Positions 38,501-51,815 of a stretch of 64,000 bases of DNA are shown here, one piece after another (position 1 is the first letter of the stretch; each line of letters begins with the position of its first letter). The notes below the pieces were generated by a model. The model searched no databases, was not told the origin of the DNA, and saw only the letters and a program-made list of their open reading frames with translations. The stretch spans positions 1-64,000 of the forward strand of contig CAXEFP010000887.1 in assembly GCA_963995525.1 (NCBI GenBank). Direction: 5' to 3'. Made by a program: the position numbers and the translations under genes. The DNA is from Escarpia spicata (Eukaryota; Annelida; Polychaeta; Sabellida; Siboglinidae).

Positions 38501-41500
38501 AACTCCCTGATGACTGGCTCGAAGCCCTAGTAACACCAATACACACATCTTCCAACAGTCGTACAACACATGCAAACTCCCAGATGACTGGCTCCAAGCC
38601 CTAGTAACACCATTACACACATCTTCCAACAGTCGCACAACACATGCATACTCCCCGATGACTGGCTCCAAGCCCTAGTAACACCATTACACACATCTTC
38701 CAACAGTCGCACAACACATGCAAACTCCCTGATGACTGGCTCCAAGCCCTAGTAACACCATTACACACATCTTCCAACAGTCGCACAACACATGCAAACT
38801 CCCTGATGACTGGATCCAAGCCCTAGTAACACCAATACACACATCTTCCAACAGTCGTACAACACATGCAAACTCCCTGATGACTGGCTCGAAGCCCTAG
38901 TAACACCAATACACACATCTTCCAACAGTCGTACAACACATGCAAACTCCCTGATGATTGGCTCCAAGCCCTAGTAACACCATTACACACATCTTCGAAC
39001 AGTCGCACAACACATGCAAACTACCTGATGACTGGCTCCAAGCCCTAGTAACACCATTACACACATCTTCCAACAGTCGTACAACACATGCAAACTCCAT
39101 GATGACTGGCTCCAAGCCCTAGTAACACCATTACACACATCTTCCAACAGTCGCACAACACATGCAAACTCCCTGATGACTGGCTCCAAGCCCTAGTAAC
39201 ACCATTACACACATCTTCCAACAGTCGCACAACACATGCAAACTCCCTGATGTCTGGCTCCAAGCCCTAGTAACACCATTACACACATCTTCCAACAGTC
39301 GCACAACACATGCAAACTCCCTGATGACTGGCTCCAAGCCCTAGTAACACCATTACACACATCTTCCAACAGTCGCACAACACATGCAAACTCCCTGATG
39401 ACTGGCTCCAAGCCCTAGTAACACCATTACACACATCTTCCAACAGTCGCACAACACATGCAAACACCCTGATGACTGGCTCCAAGCCCTAGTAACACCA
39501 TTACACACATCTTCCAACAGTCGCACAACACATGCAAACTCCCTGATGACTGGCTCCAAGCCCTAGTAACACCATTACACACATCTTCCAACAGTCGCAC
39601 AACACATGCAAACTCCCTGATGACTGGCTCCAAGCCCTAGTAACACCATTACACACATCTTCCAACAGTCGCACAACAAATGCAAACTCCCTGATGACTG
39701 GCTCCAAGCCCTAGTAACACCATTACACACATCTTCCAACAGTCGCACAACACATGCAAACTCCCTGATGACTGGCTCCAAGCCCTAGTAACACCATTAC
39801 ACACATCTTCCAACAGTCGCACAACACATGCAAACACCCTGATGACTGGCTCCAAGCCCTAGTAACACCATTACACACATCTTCCAACAGTCGCACAACA
39901 CATGCAAACTCCCTGATGACTGGCTCCAAGCCCTAGTAACACCATTACACACATCTTCCAACAGTCGCACAACACATGCAAACTCCCTGATGACTGGCTC
40001 CAAGCCCTAGTAACACCATTACACACATCTTCCAACAGTCGCACAACAAATGCAAACTCCCTGATGACTGGCTCCAAGCCCTAGTAACACCATTACACAC
40101 ATCTTCCAACAGTCGTACAACACATGCAAACTCCCTGATGACTGGCTCCAAGCCCTAGTAACACCATTACACACATCTTCCAACAGTCGCACAACACATG
40201 CAAACTCCCTGATGACTGGCTCCAAGCCCTAGTAACACCATTACACACATCTTCCAACAGTCGCACAACACATGCAAACTCCCTGATGACTGGCTCCAAG
40301 CCCTAGTAACACCATTACACACATCTTCCAACAGTCGCACAACACATGCAAACTCCCCGATGACTGGCTCCAAGCCCTAGTAACACCATTACACACATCT
40401 TCCAACAGTCGTACAACACATGCAAACTCCCTGATGACTGGCTCCAAGCCCTAGTAACACCATTACACACATCTTCCAACAGTCGCACAACACATGCAAA
40501 CTCCCTGATGACTGGCTCCAAGCCCTAGTAACACCATTACACACATCTTCCAACAGTCGCACAACACATGCAAACTCCCTGATGACTGGCTCCAAGCCCT
40601 AGTAACACCAATACACACATCTTCCAACAGTCGCACAACACATGCAAACTCCCTGATGACTGGCTCCAAGCCCTAGTAACACCATTACACACATCTTCCA
40701 ACAGTCGCACAACACATGCAAACTCCCTGATGACTGGCTCCAAGCCCTAGTAACACCATTACACACATCTTCCAACAGTCGCACAACACATGCAAACTCC
40801 CTGATGACTGGCTCCAAGCCCTAGTAACACCATTACACACATCTTCCAACAGTCGTACAACACATGCAAACTCCCTGATGACTGGCTCGAAGCCCTAGTA
40901 ACACCATTACACACATCTTCCAACAGTCGTACAACACATGCAAACTCCCTGATGACTGGCTCCAAGCCCTAGTAACACCATTACACACATCTTCCAACAG
41001 TCGTACAACACATGCAAACTCCCTGATGACTGGCTCCAAGCCCTAGTAACACCATTACACACATCTTCCAACAGTCGTACAACACATGCAAACTCCCCGA
41101 TGACTCGCTCCAAGCCCTAGTAACACCATTACACACATCTTCCAACAGTCGTACAACACATGCAAACTCCCTGATGACTGGCTCCAAGCCCTAGTAACAC
41201 CATTACACACATCTTCCAACAGTCGCACAACACATGCAAACTCCCTGATGACTGGCTCCAAGCCCTAGTAACACCATTACACACATCTTCCAACAGTCGC
41301 ACAACACATGCAAACACCCTGATGACTGGCTCCAAGCCCTAGTAACACCATTACACACATCTTCCAACAGTCGCACAACACATGCAAACTCCCTGATGAC
41401 TGGCTCCAAGCCCTAGTAACACCATTACACACATATTCCAACAGTCGCACAACACATGCAAACTCCCTGATGACTGGCTCCAAGCCCTAGTAACACCATT

Positions 41501-44500
41501 ACACACATCTTCCAACAGTCGCACAACACATGCAAACTCCCTGATGACTGGCTCCAAGCCCTAGTAACACCATTACACACATCTTCCAACAGTCGCACAA
41601 CACATGCAAACTCCCTGATGACTGGCTCCAAGCCCTAGTAAAACCATTACACACATCTTCCAACAGTCGCACAACAAATGCAAACTCCCTGATGACTGGC
41701 TCCAAGCCCTAGTAACACCAATACACACATCTTCCAACAGTCGTACAACACATGCAAACTCCCTGATGACTGGCTCCAAGCCCTAGTAACACCATTACAC
41801 ACATCTTCCAACAGTCGCACAACACATGCAAACTCCCTGATGACTGGCTCCAAGCCCTAGTAACATCATTACACACATCTTCCAACAGTCGCACAACACA
41901 TGCAAACTCCCAGATGACTGGCTCCAAGCCCTAGTAACACCATTACACACATCTTCCAACAGTCGCACAACACATGCAAACTCCCCGATGACTGGCTCCA
42001 AGCCCTAGTAACACCATTACACACATCTTCCAACAGTCGCACAACACATGCAAACTCCCTGATGACTGGCTCCAAGCCCTAGTAACACCATTACACACAT
42101 CTTCCAACAGTCGCACAACACATGCAAACTCCCTGATGACTGGATCCAAGCCCTAGTAACACCAATACACACATCTTCCAACAGTCGTACAACACATGCA
42201 AACTCCCTGATGACTGGCTCGAAGCCCTAGTAACACCAATACACACATCTTCCAACAGTCGTACAACACATGCAAACTCCCTGATGATTGGCTCCAAGCC
42301 CTAGTAACACCATTACACACATCTTCCAACAGTCGTACAACACATGCAAACTCCATGATGACTGGCTCCAAGCCCTAGTAACACCATTACACACATCTTC
42401 CAACAGTCGCACAACACATGCAAACTCCCTGATGACTGGCTCCAAGCCCTAGTAACACCATTACACACATCTTCCAACAGTCGCACAACACATGCAAACT
42501 CCCTGATGACTGGCTCCAAGCCCTAGTAACACCATTACACACATCTTCCAACAGTCGCACAACACATGCAAACTCCCTGATGACTGGCTCCAACCCTAGT
42601 AACACCATTACACACATCTTCCAACAGTCGCACAACACATGCAAACTCCCTGATGACTGGCTCCAAGCCCTAGTAACACCATTACACACATCTTCCAACA
42701 GTCGCACAACACATGCAAACTCCCTGATGACTGGCTCCAAGCCCTAGTAACACCATTACACACATCTTCCAACAGTCGCACAACACATGCAAACTCCCAG
42801 ATGACTGGCTCCAAGCCCTAGTAACACCATTACACACATCTTCCAACAGTCGCACAACACATGCATACTCCCCGATGACTGGCTCCAAGCCCTAGTAACA
42901 CCATTACACACATCTTCCAACAGTCGCACAACACATGCAAACTCCCTGATGACTGGCTCCAAGCCCTAGTAACACCATTACACACATCTTCCAACAGTCG
43001 CACAACACATGCAAACTCCCTGATGACTGGATCCAAGCCCTAGTAACACCAATACACACATCTTCCAACAGTCGTACAACACATGCAAACTCCCTGATGA
43101 CTGGCTCGAAGCCCTAGTAACACCAATACACACATCTTCCAACAGTCGTACAACACATGCAAACTCCCTGATGATTGGCTCCAAGCCCTAGTAACACCAT
43201 TACACACATCTTCGAACAGTCGCACAACACATGCAAACTACCTGATGACTGGCTCCAAGCCCTAGTAACACCATTACACACATCTTCCAACAGTCGTACA
43301 ACATATGCAAACTCCATGATGACTGGCTCCAAGCCCTAGTAACACCATTACACACATCTTCCAACAGTCGCACAACACATGCAAACTCCCTGATGACTGG
43401 CTCCAAGCCCTAGTAACACCATTACACACATCTTCCAACAGTCGCACAACACATGCAAACTCCCTGATGTCTGGCTCCAAGCCCTAGTAACACCATTACA
43501 CACATCTTCCAACAGTCGCACAACACATGCAAACTCCCTGATGACTGGCTCCAAGCCCTAGTAACACCATTACACACATCTTCCAACAGTCGCACAACAC
43601 ATGCAAACTCCCTGATGACTGGCTCCAAGCCCTAGTAACACCATTACACACATCTTCCAACAGTCGCACAACACATGCAAACACCCTGATGACTGGCTCC
43701 AAGCCCTAGTAACACCATTACACACATCTTCCAACAGTCGCACAACACATGCAAACTCCCTGATGACTGGCTCCAAGCCCTAGTAACACCATTACACACA
43801 TCTTCCAACAGTCGCACAACAAATGCAAACTCCCTGATGACTGGCTCCAAGCCCTAGTAACACCATTACACACATCTTCCAACAGTCGCACAACACATGC
43901 AAACTCCCTGATGACTGGCTCCAAGCCCTAGTAACACCATTACACACATCTTCCAACAGTCGCACAACACATGCAAACTACCTGATGACTGGCTCCAAGC
44001 CCTAGTAACACCATTACACACATCTTCCAACAGTCGTACAACACATGCAAACTCCATGATGACTGGCTCCAAGCCCTAGTAACACCATTACACACATCTT
44101 CCAACAGTCGCACAACACATGCAAACTCCCTGATGACTGGCTCCAAGCCCTAGTAACACCATTACACACATCTTCCAACAGTCGCACAACACATGCAAAC
44201 TCCCTGATGTCTGGCTCCAAGCCCTAGTAACACCATTACACACATCTTCCAACAGTCGCACAACACATGCAAACTCCCTGATGACTGGCTCCAAGCCCTA
44301 GTAACACCATTACACACATCTTCCAACAGTCGCACAACACATGCAAACTCCCTGATGACTGGCTCCAAGCCCTAGTAACACCATTACACACATCTTCCAA
44401 CAGTCGCACAACACATGCAAACACCCTGATGACTGGCTCCAAGCCCTAGTAACACCATTACACACATCTTCCAACAGTCGCACAACACATGCAAACTCCC

Positions 44501-47271
44501 TGATGACTGGCTCCAAGCCCTAGTAACACCATTACACACATCTTCCAACAGTCGCACAACACATGCAAACTCCCTGATGACTGGCTCCAAGCCCTAGTAA
44601 CACCATTACACACATCTTCCAACAGTCGCACAACAAATGCAAACTCCCTGATGACTGGCTCCAAGCCCTAGTAACACCATTACACACATCTTCCAACAGT
44701 CGCACAACACATGCAAACTCCCTGATGACTGGCTCCAAGCCCTAGTAACACCATTACACACATCTTCCAACAGTCGCACAACACATGCAAACACCCTGAT
44801 GACTGGCTCCAAGCCCTAGTAACACCATTACACACATCTTCCAACAGTCGCACAACACATGCAAACTCCCTGATGACTGGCTCCAAGCCCTAGTAACACC
44901 ATTACACACATCTTCCAACAGTCGCACAACACATGCAAACTCCCTGATGACTGGCTCCAAGCCCTAGTAACACCATTACACACATCTTCCAACAGTCGCA
45001 CAACAAATGCAAACTCCCTGATGACTGGCTCCAAGCCCTAGTAACACCATTACACACATCTTCCAACAGTCGTACAACACATGCAAACTCCCTGATGACT
45101 GGCTCCAAGCCCTAGTAACACCATTACACACATCTTCCAACAGTCGCACAACACATGCAAACTCCCTGATGACTGGCTCCAAGCCCTAGTAACACCATTA
45201 CACACATCTTCCAACAGTCGCACAACACATGCAAACTCCCTGATGACTGGCTCCAAGCCCTAGTAACACCATTACACACATCTTCCAACAGTCGCACAAC
45301 ACATGCAAACTCCCCGATGACTGGCTCCAAGCCCTAGTAACACCATTACACACATCTTCCAACAGTCGTACAACACATGCAAACTCCCTGATGACTGGCT
45401 CCAAGCCCTAGTAACACCATTACACACATCTTCCAACAGTCGCACAACACATGCAAACTCCCTGATGACTGGCTCCAAGCCCTAGTAACACCATTACACA
45501 CATCTTCCAACAGTCGCACAACACATGCAAACTCCCTGATGACTGGCTCCAAGCCCTAGTAACACCAATACACACATCTTCCAACAGTCGCACAACACAT
45601 GCAAACTCCCTGATGACTGGCTCCAAGCCCTAGTAACACCATTACACACATCTTCCAACAGTCGCACAACACATGCAAACTCCCTGATGACTGGCTCCAA
45701 GCCCTAGTAACATCTTTACACACATCTTCCAACAGTCGCACAACACATGCAAACTCCCAGATGACTGGCTCCAAGCCCTAGTAACACCATTACACACATC
45801 TTCCAACAGTCGCACAACACATGCAAACTCCCCGATGACTGGCTCCAAGCCCTAGTAACACCATTACACACATCTTCCAACAGTCGCACAACACATGCAA
45901 ACTCCCTGATGACTGGCTCCAAGCCCTAGTAACACCATTACACACATCTTCCAACAGTCGCACAACACATGCAAACTCCCTGATGACTGGATCCAAGCCC
46001 TAGTAACACCAATACACACATCTTCCAACAGTCGTACAACACATGCAAACTCCCTGATGACTGGCTCGAAGCCCTAGTAACACCAATACACACATCTTCC
46101 AACAGTCGTACAACACATGCAAACTCCCTGATGACTGGCTCCAAGCCCTAGTAACACCATTACACACATCTTCCAACAGTCGCACAACACATGCAAACTA
46201 CCTGATGACTGGCTCCAAGCCCTAGTAACACCATTACACACATCTTCCAACAGTCGTACAACACATGCAAACTCCATGATGACTGGCTCCAAGCCCTAGT
46301 AACACCATTACACACATCTTCCAACAGTCGCACAACACATGCAAACTCCCTGATGACTGGCTCCAAGCCCTAGTAACACCATTACACACATCTTCCAACA
46401 GTCGCACAACACATGCAAACTCCCTGATGACTGGCTCCAAGCCCTAGTAACACCATTACACACATCTTCCAACAGTCGCACAACACATGCAAACTCCCTG
46501 ATGACTGGCTCCAAGCCCTAGTAACACCATTACACACATCTTCCAACAGTCGCACAACACATGCAAACTCCCTGATGACTGGCTCCAAGCCCTAGTAACA
46601 CCATTACACACATCTTCCAACAGTCGCACAACAAATGCAAACTCCCTGATGACTGGCTCCAAGCCCTAGTAACACCATTACACACATCTTCCAACAGTCG
46701 TACAACACATGCAAACTCCCTGATGACTGGCTCCAAGCCCTAGTAACACCATTACACACATCTTCCAACAGTCGCACAACACATGCAAACTCCCTGATGA
46801 CTGGCTCCAAGCCCTAGTAACACCATTACACACATCTTCCAACAGTCGCACAACACATGCAAACTCCCCGATGACTGGCTCCAAGCCCTAGTAACACCAT
46901 TACACACATCTTCCAACAGTCGTACAACACATGCAAACTCCCTGATGACTGGCTCCAAGCCCTAGTAACACCATTACACACATCTTCCAACAGTCGCACA
47001 ACACATGCAAACTCCCTGATGACTGGCTCCAAGCCCTAGTAACACCATTACACACATCTTCCAACAGTCGCACAACACATGCAAACTCCCTGATGACTGG
47101 CTCCAAGCCCTAGTAACACCAATACACACATCTTCCAACAGTCGCACAACACATGCAAACTCCCTGATGACTGGCTCCAAGCCCTAGTAACACCATTACA
47201 CACATCTTCCAACAGTCGCACAACACATGCAAACTCCCCGATGACTCGCTCCAAGCCCTAGTAACACCATT
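20557..47271 (+). repeat. 74-bp satellite, about 361 tandem copies, derived from LINE C RT
   Basis: Head-to-tail array of about 26.7 kb. Each monomer begins CATCTTCCAACAGTCG and continues through CATGCAAACTCCCTGATGAC. Read in one frame it gives IFQQSHNTCKLPDDW followed by LQALVTPLHT. That is the segment of a LINE reverse transcriptase expected between GPDKL...LKE (ending 20544) and YRPISL (47300). Monomers differ by a few substitutions (C/T in GTCGCAC/GTCGTAC, ATTACAC/AATACAC, CTGG/CTCG). Rare length variants exist, such as a +2 form with CGCACACAAC (near 21685, 22500, 25832, 29902, 32790) and a -1 form with AATACAACATC (28695, 29434, 32321). A monomer of 74 bp cannot keep a reading frame. 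The regular 68-codon minus-strand frames every 74 bp are shadows. No CRISPR features: there are no unique spacers. Confidence 0.97.
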
Positions 47272-47287
47272 AAAAAAAAAAAAAAAA
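47272..47287 (+). repeat. A16 run at the satellite-LINE junction
   Basis: Sixteen A residues directly after the last monomer and directly before the resumed RT text (TCTGATCCC). Related RTs have lysines at this point, so the run is probably an expanded AAA codon tract. An inserted poly(A) tail is less likely because the RT text continues on the other side. Confidence 0.8.
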
Positions 47288-48552
47288 TCTGATCCCGCAA
47301 TCTACAGACCAATATCACTAACATACATCCGCCGTCAAGTCTGGGAACACATAATTCTAAGCAATGTGTGCAACACTTGCACAAACATAACATCATCCTC
47401 CACTTTCAACATGGATTCCAGTCAGGACTGTCTTGTGAATCTCAACTCATCGAGACAGTCCTTGACTGGATGACTGCTATGGACAACAAGACACAAATAA
47501 ATGCAATCCTGCTTGATTTTGCAAAACGCCTCCTATCCAATTTCCAAACTAAACTCCTACGGGATAACTGGAAACACACAAAACTGGATCAGATCATTTC
47601 TGTCAAACCGTAAACAGAGAATCTCAGTAAATGGAGTTCTGTCAGATATAATAGATGTTACATATGGAGTTCCCAGGGAACAGTCCTGGGACCAGTCCTC
47701 TTCCTACTCTACATAAATGACATAAATGAAAACATCCAATCTCCCGTACGCCCCTTTGCAGACAACAGCATTATATATCGCAAAATCATCTGATCCAACT
47801 CCAAACATGGTCTGACAAATGGCAAATGGAATTTTACATTTCTAAATGTGTCCATCTCTCAATAATAAACCAAATTAAACCCAGACTGCACTCATATTCA
47901 CTCTTCAGCATGGCACATTCTACAGTATCTGGTCATGCGTATCTCGGAGTAAAATTAGATTCTAAATTAACATGGGCAAGTCACATCACCGACATAGCTT
48001 CCAAATCCTCAAAAGTCCTAGGCATGATTAAAAGAACCCTTGGGGCAAACCCGAAGTCAAAGAAATAGCGCATAACATGCTAATCCGACAAAAACTTGAG
48101 TATGCATCTCCCACATGGAACCCACACACTGCCACCCAAATCAAGCATCTTGAAAAAATACAAAAATGTGCTGCCAGATTTGTTAAAAACGATCATAGAT
48201 GCCAAACCAACTCAGCAGACCTTGTAACCGCCCTAGGATGGCCAACTCCTGAAAGACAGAGCATTATCAAACAAGCCATGACATTTTATAACATTTTAAA
48301 TAACATTATCAACATTAGCACCTGCCAGGCCTTCTAACACAGTTAAGAAACCGTGGTCACTACCTGTCCCCTAGGTGCCGCATCAATGCAACTGTCTTCC
48401 CCTTCTACCCCCCGAGTAGTTCGTACAAGGAACATGATCCCATTACAAATAACTGAAATAGAAAGCCCCATGGCATTTCAAACAGCCATCATGAACCATC
48501 CATTCTCCACACTCAATTACCTTAACTGGTTTGAAAATAAATTATTGATTTA
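47288..48552 (+). pseudogene. LINE C 3' half: rest of RT and C-terminal domain
   Basis: Continues the RT exactly where the satellite interrupts it: SDPAIYRPISLT (47288-47323), then HNIILHFQHGFQSGLSCESQ (47386 onward), AILLDFAK (motif A; the usual following AFD is lost), YGVP (47661 region) and PFAD N at about 47753-47767. The active-site FADD has become FADN, removing one catalytic Asp. The C-terminal parts YLGVKLDSKLTW, VLGMIKRTLG, LEYASPTWNPHT and IQKCAARFV follow to a stop near 48552. At least five frame changes or stops are seen (around 47340, 47550, 47680, 47800 and 48066). It is a dead copy. Confidence 0.88.
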
Positions 48553-49225
48553 AGCTGCCTACAGCGCATGCGCAGAAACACCACAAACTCCTGTGTTAGC
48601 CCAATATTGGGCTGTTTGGAGTACACAATAATTAGGGTAATAAATATTCATTAACAAGTAATTTAACATTAATAGTAACTTAACTAATTAATAAGTCAGT
48701 ATTGGCTAATTAACAAATAAACTTGATATACCGACACATTTCAATATAAGGCCATCATGTCCATCATTACAAATATATTTATCTAATTTATGCAATACGT
48801 ACAACCACATTAAATATTACAATAAATATACATTAACCAGTCATTTATCATTAACAATAAATTAAGAGTAAATATTGGCTAATTAGCTTGCGAATTATAC
48901 ATATGTCACATTTTAAACACTTCTCTTTCAGTCGCCGCAGCAATTTTTTCAACACAGACCAACTTAAACCTATAGATCTGGCTAAAAATAATAATTCCCC
49001 CATTGCATCCTTCAATGTTAAAATTGCAAATGAAACACAGCTATATGTCATCAAATCGATTAAATTTAGCATAAAGTTGTTCAAATTTCAAAAATAGGAA
49101 ACAGCATGAATAAAGTTCAGTCTACCAGTAACACGATCCAACAGTGAATGAGATCAATGACCAGAAATATGCCACAAAACGCAAGTTAAAACAAACCACT
49201 ACTCAGGCGCTAATAAAAAACCTGT
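48553..49225. other. LINE C 3' UTR remnant then AT-rich spacer
   Basis: 48553 to about 48650 probably is the LINE 3' UTR (CCCAATATTGGGCTGTTTGG). After that the sequence is AT-rich, with no supported gene or repeat. Confidence 0.5.
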
Positions 49226-49670
49226 GTTGAGTGGCTGTCTGCACATGCTGCAGGAACCAACTGAGTAGCTGTATGCACATGCTGCAGGAACCAACTGAGT
49301 GGCTGTCTGCGCATGCTGCAGGAACCAGCTGAGTGGCTGTCTGCACATGCTGCAGGAACCAACTGAGTGGCTGTATGCACATGCTGCAGGAACCAACTGA
49401 GTGGCTGTCTGCACATGCTGCAGGAACCAGCTGAGTGGCTGTCTGCACATGCTGCATGAACCAGCTGAGTGGCTGTATGCATATACTGCATGAACCAGCT
49501 GAGTGGCTGTCTGCACATGCTGCATGAACCAGCTGAGTGGCTGTCTGCACATGCTGCATGAACCAGCTGAGTGGCTGTTTGCACTTGCTGCAGGAACCAG
49601 CTGAGTGGCTGTCTGCACATGCTGCATGAACCAGCTGAGTGGCTGTTTGCACTTGCTGCAGGAACCAACT
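49226..49670. repeat. 34-bp minisatellite, about 13 copies
   Basis: Unit made of CTGAGTGGCTGTCTGCACAT plus GCTGCAGGAACCAG. Variants are GTATGCACAT, GCATGAACC and TTTGCACTTG. Unit junctions read CAGCTG, an E-box palindrome, and the unit also holds CACATG. Minus-strand frames of 142-168 codons (QTATQLVPAACADSHS type) exist only because the unit lacks stops there. Confidence 0.95.
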
Positions 49671-51428
49671 GGCAGGTTGTGTTGAAGTGTCTAACACAGT
49701 GTGTGACATTGATAGATTCGACAGTCGGCCTTGATTGATGCAGTTATAACTAAAAGTACCACAACAGAAAGTTGAAATCCTGTAGGCCTGAGAGCTGCTT
49801 TTCGTGCACTTCTATTTTAGGATACCTTTACATTCTATAAAACTATTAATAACGTATTTCAATTATCAAGAAACTCCATGATGTAATAACAGGCTTTTAT
49901 GGCATGAATTGTCTACATAAAGTGATGCCATCTGATGTTAGCAATCTAGGTATAGTGAGTGAGTCCACGAAGCACAACTAGATTCAACAAGACTGCCATC
50001 CAGAGCAAACTCCCTACATAACAAGTATATGGTTTAGTCCTTGGTTACCTCAATTTTATTGTTATAACTACCCTTTTATCTGTGCTGCACCTCGATCAAA
50101 GTCGATACATTAATTTCATAAGTCCACATTTCAGACTTATATAACGCCCACAATCCTGTGCAGTTTGAAAGTTATGTTCATGAAATGTGTAACTTTTTAA
50201 ACAATACATCCATATTGTAAACAGCAGCTATTACTATTTATTATTTTGAATTTGGCTTGGTACTAAGCTTCTGGCCAAATTTTGGACAATGTACAACTTA
50301 TTTAGCTAACTCCATCATCATCGGTCGGCCAGGGATGGACTATATATGCACCTGATAATATATGTCTACTTGTATTAAACAAGCAACCCCCCTTTAATTT
50401 ATCTAAGTTATTAACCCTAGGATTAATAATTTAGTCCAGTTAAATAACAGATCACCCATGTTTTGCTAATTGCAGACACTGACTTGAAAGTTGAAGATTA
50501 CATGAAGTACACAAGTTGAGACATCCGAGCTGACTGCGCCAAGGTTAGACCTCAAAGCAAAGAGGAGGCTAGGCGGTAATACTAAGCAACATTCAACTTG
50601 TTCTGTAAATATAATAAGTTGACCAGTTCTTGATCCCGTAAAACCAAGTATGTATTTTCCTTTTTATTGTGAATGTATTAGTCTCTTAATTGCATTTGCT
50701 GGACGGTGTTATTTCTCTTCTACTTAATATTGATATATATATATATGCATTTTATATGTAATCCGTTTGTTATAAGTTACAAAACTTTTATTTAGTCAAA
50801 AGTCACAACAAAACATCTAACGTTGCCGATTTGAATTAAAATGAATTGGAATTGAACTGGAATTGATCCTTGTTTGTAAATTTAATTACACTGAATGGGA
50901 GACTCGAGAAGGCTTGTCCCGAGCATTCGTGAAGAGGTGCGTGTGCGATAAATAGGTGTTTGTTGTGTCGCCGTGCATAGTATGTGAATAATGGTGTAGT
51001 AACACTTACGTACATATGCGGCACGGCGATGGTTGTCTCTGTGTTGCGTCTTGCGCGTGATGCATATCGGTGCGGGTCAGGAGCAAGCGTCGTTCGCTGG
51101 GAAGGCGGTGTCTTATATAGCCGGTCACGGTTGACTGGCGGTGTGGTCGGTGGTGCCGCTGTGTGGGGTAGCTAGGTATCCTCCCTTTATGTTTTAAAAG
51201 CTATAACCCTAATAAAATATCCATAACCCCTAACCTACTATTACATTAAAAGATTCCCATACCCGTGGTGAACTAATAATATAACAACAATTCTTAACTA
51301 AACCAGTGCTAGTGTACTGACAGACCCAAGTACCCGCGGTGATATAACTCTAACTCTCCAAGACAGTGGTGCAATGTATAATTGCCGCTGATAATTTAAC
51401 TGTCGGTGTATTTAAAAAAAAAACTAAA
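49671..51428. other. Spacer of about 1.75 kb without a supported gene
   Basis: Low-GC sequence with a short (TA)n run near 50732-50746. A few chance frames under 70 codons occur (for example 50984-51175 plus), without recognisable motifs. A 3' LTR of Gypsy B could lie here, but no sequence matching its putative 5' LTR start was found. Confidence 0.5.
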
Positions 51429-51815
51429 ATGTAATGTACACGTGGGTTTAAATGTACCCGGTTCATCCCCATCCCTTACACCACCTGATATAATGTAATG
51501 TACACGTGGGTATAACTGTACCCGGTTCATCCCCATCCCTTACACCACCTGATAGAATGTAATGTACACGTGGGTATAAATGTACCCGGTTCATCCCCAT
51601 TCCTTACACCACCTGATAGAATGTAATGTACACGTGGGTATAACTGTACCCGGTTCATCCCCATCCCTTACACCACCTGATAGAATGTAATGCACCCGTG
51701 GGTATAAATGTACCCGGTTCATCCCCATCCCTTACACCACCTGATAGAATGTAATGTACACGTGGGTATAAATGTACCCGGTTCATCCCCATCCCTTACA
51801 CCACCTGATAGAATG
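51429..51815. repeat. 64-bp tandem repeat, six copies
   Basis: Unit boundaries fall every 64 bp (GTAATGTACACGTGGG at 51431, 51495, 51559 and so on). Each unit also holds TACCCGGTTCATCCCCATCC. The array abuts the 3' end of the TatD-like ORF. The last copy includes its stop codon region, so the array grew from the end of that gene or from the adjoining 3' sequence. Confidence 0.93.

Noticed and set aside
20557..47271. CRISPR-like array or a tandem gene family of 68-72-residue proteins
   Set aside because: There are no unique spacers, because every base belongs to the 74-bp unit. The staggered minus-strand frames repeat every 74 bp and rotate frames, and the monomer is explained as LINE RT sequence on the plus strand.
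20557..47271. Assembly artefact explaining the whole satellite
   Set aside because: Cannot be excluded for the exact length. The monomers differ by many point variants and have ordered higher-level structure, so a real array is more likely; long-read spanning data would decide.
47272..47287. Poly(A) tail of a retrotransposed insertion
   Set aside because: The RT reading text resumes immediately after it at the expected residue, so an expanded lysine codon run fits better.
49199..49709. Cys/Gln-rich secreted-type proteins in three minus-strand frames
   Set aside because: They arise from the 34-bp array. All three frames encode the same repeat in rotation.
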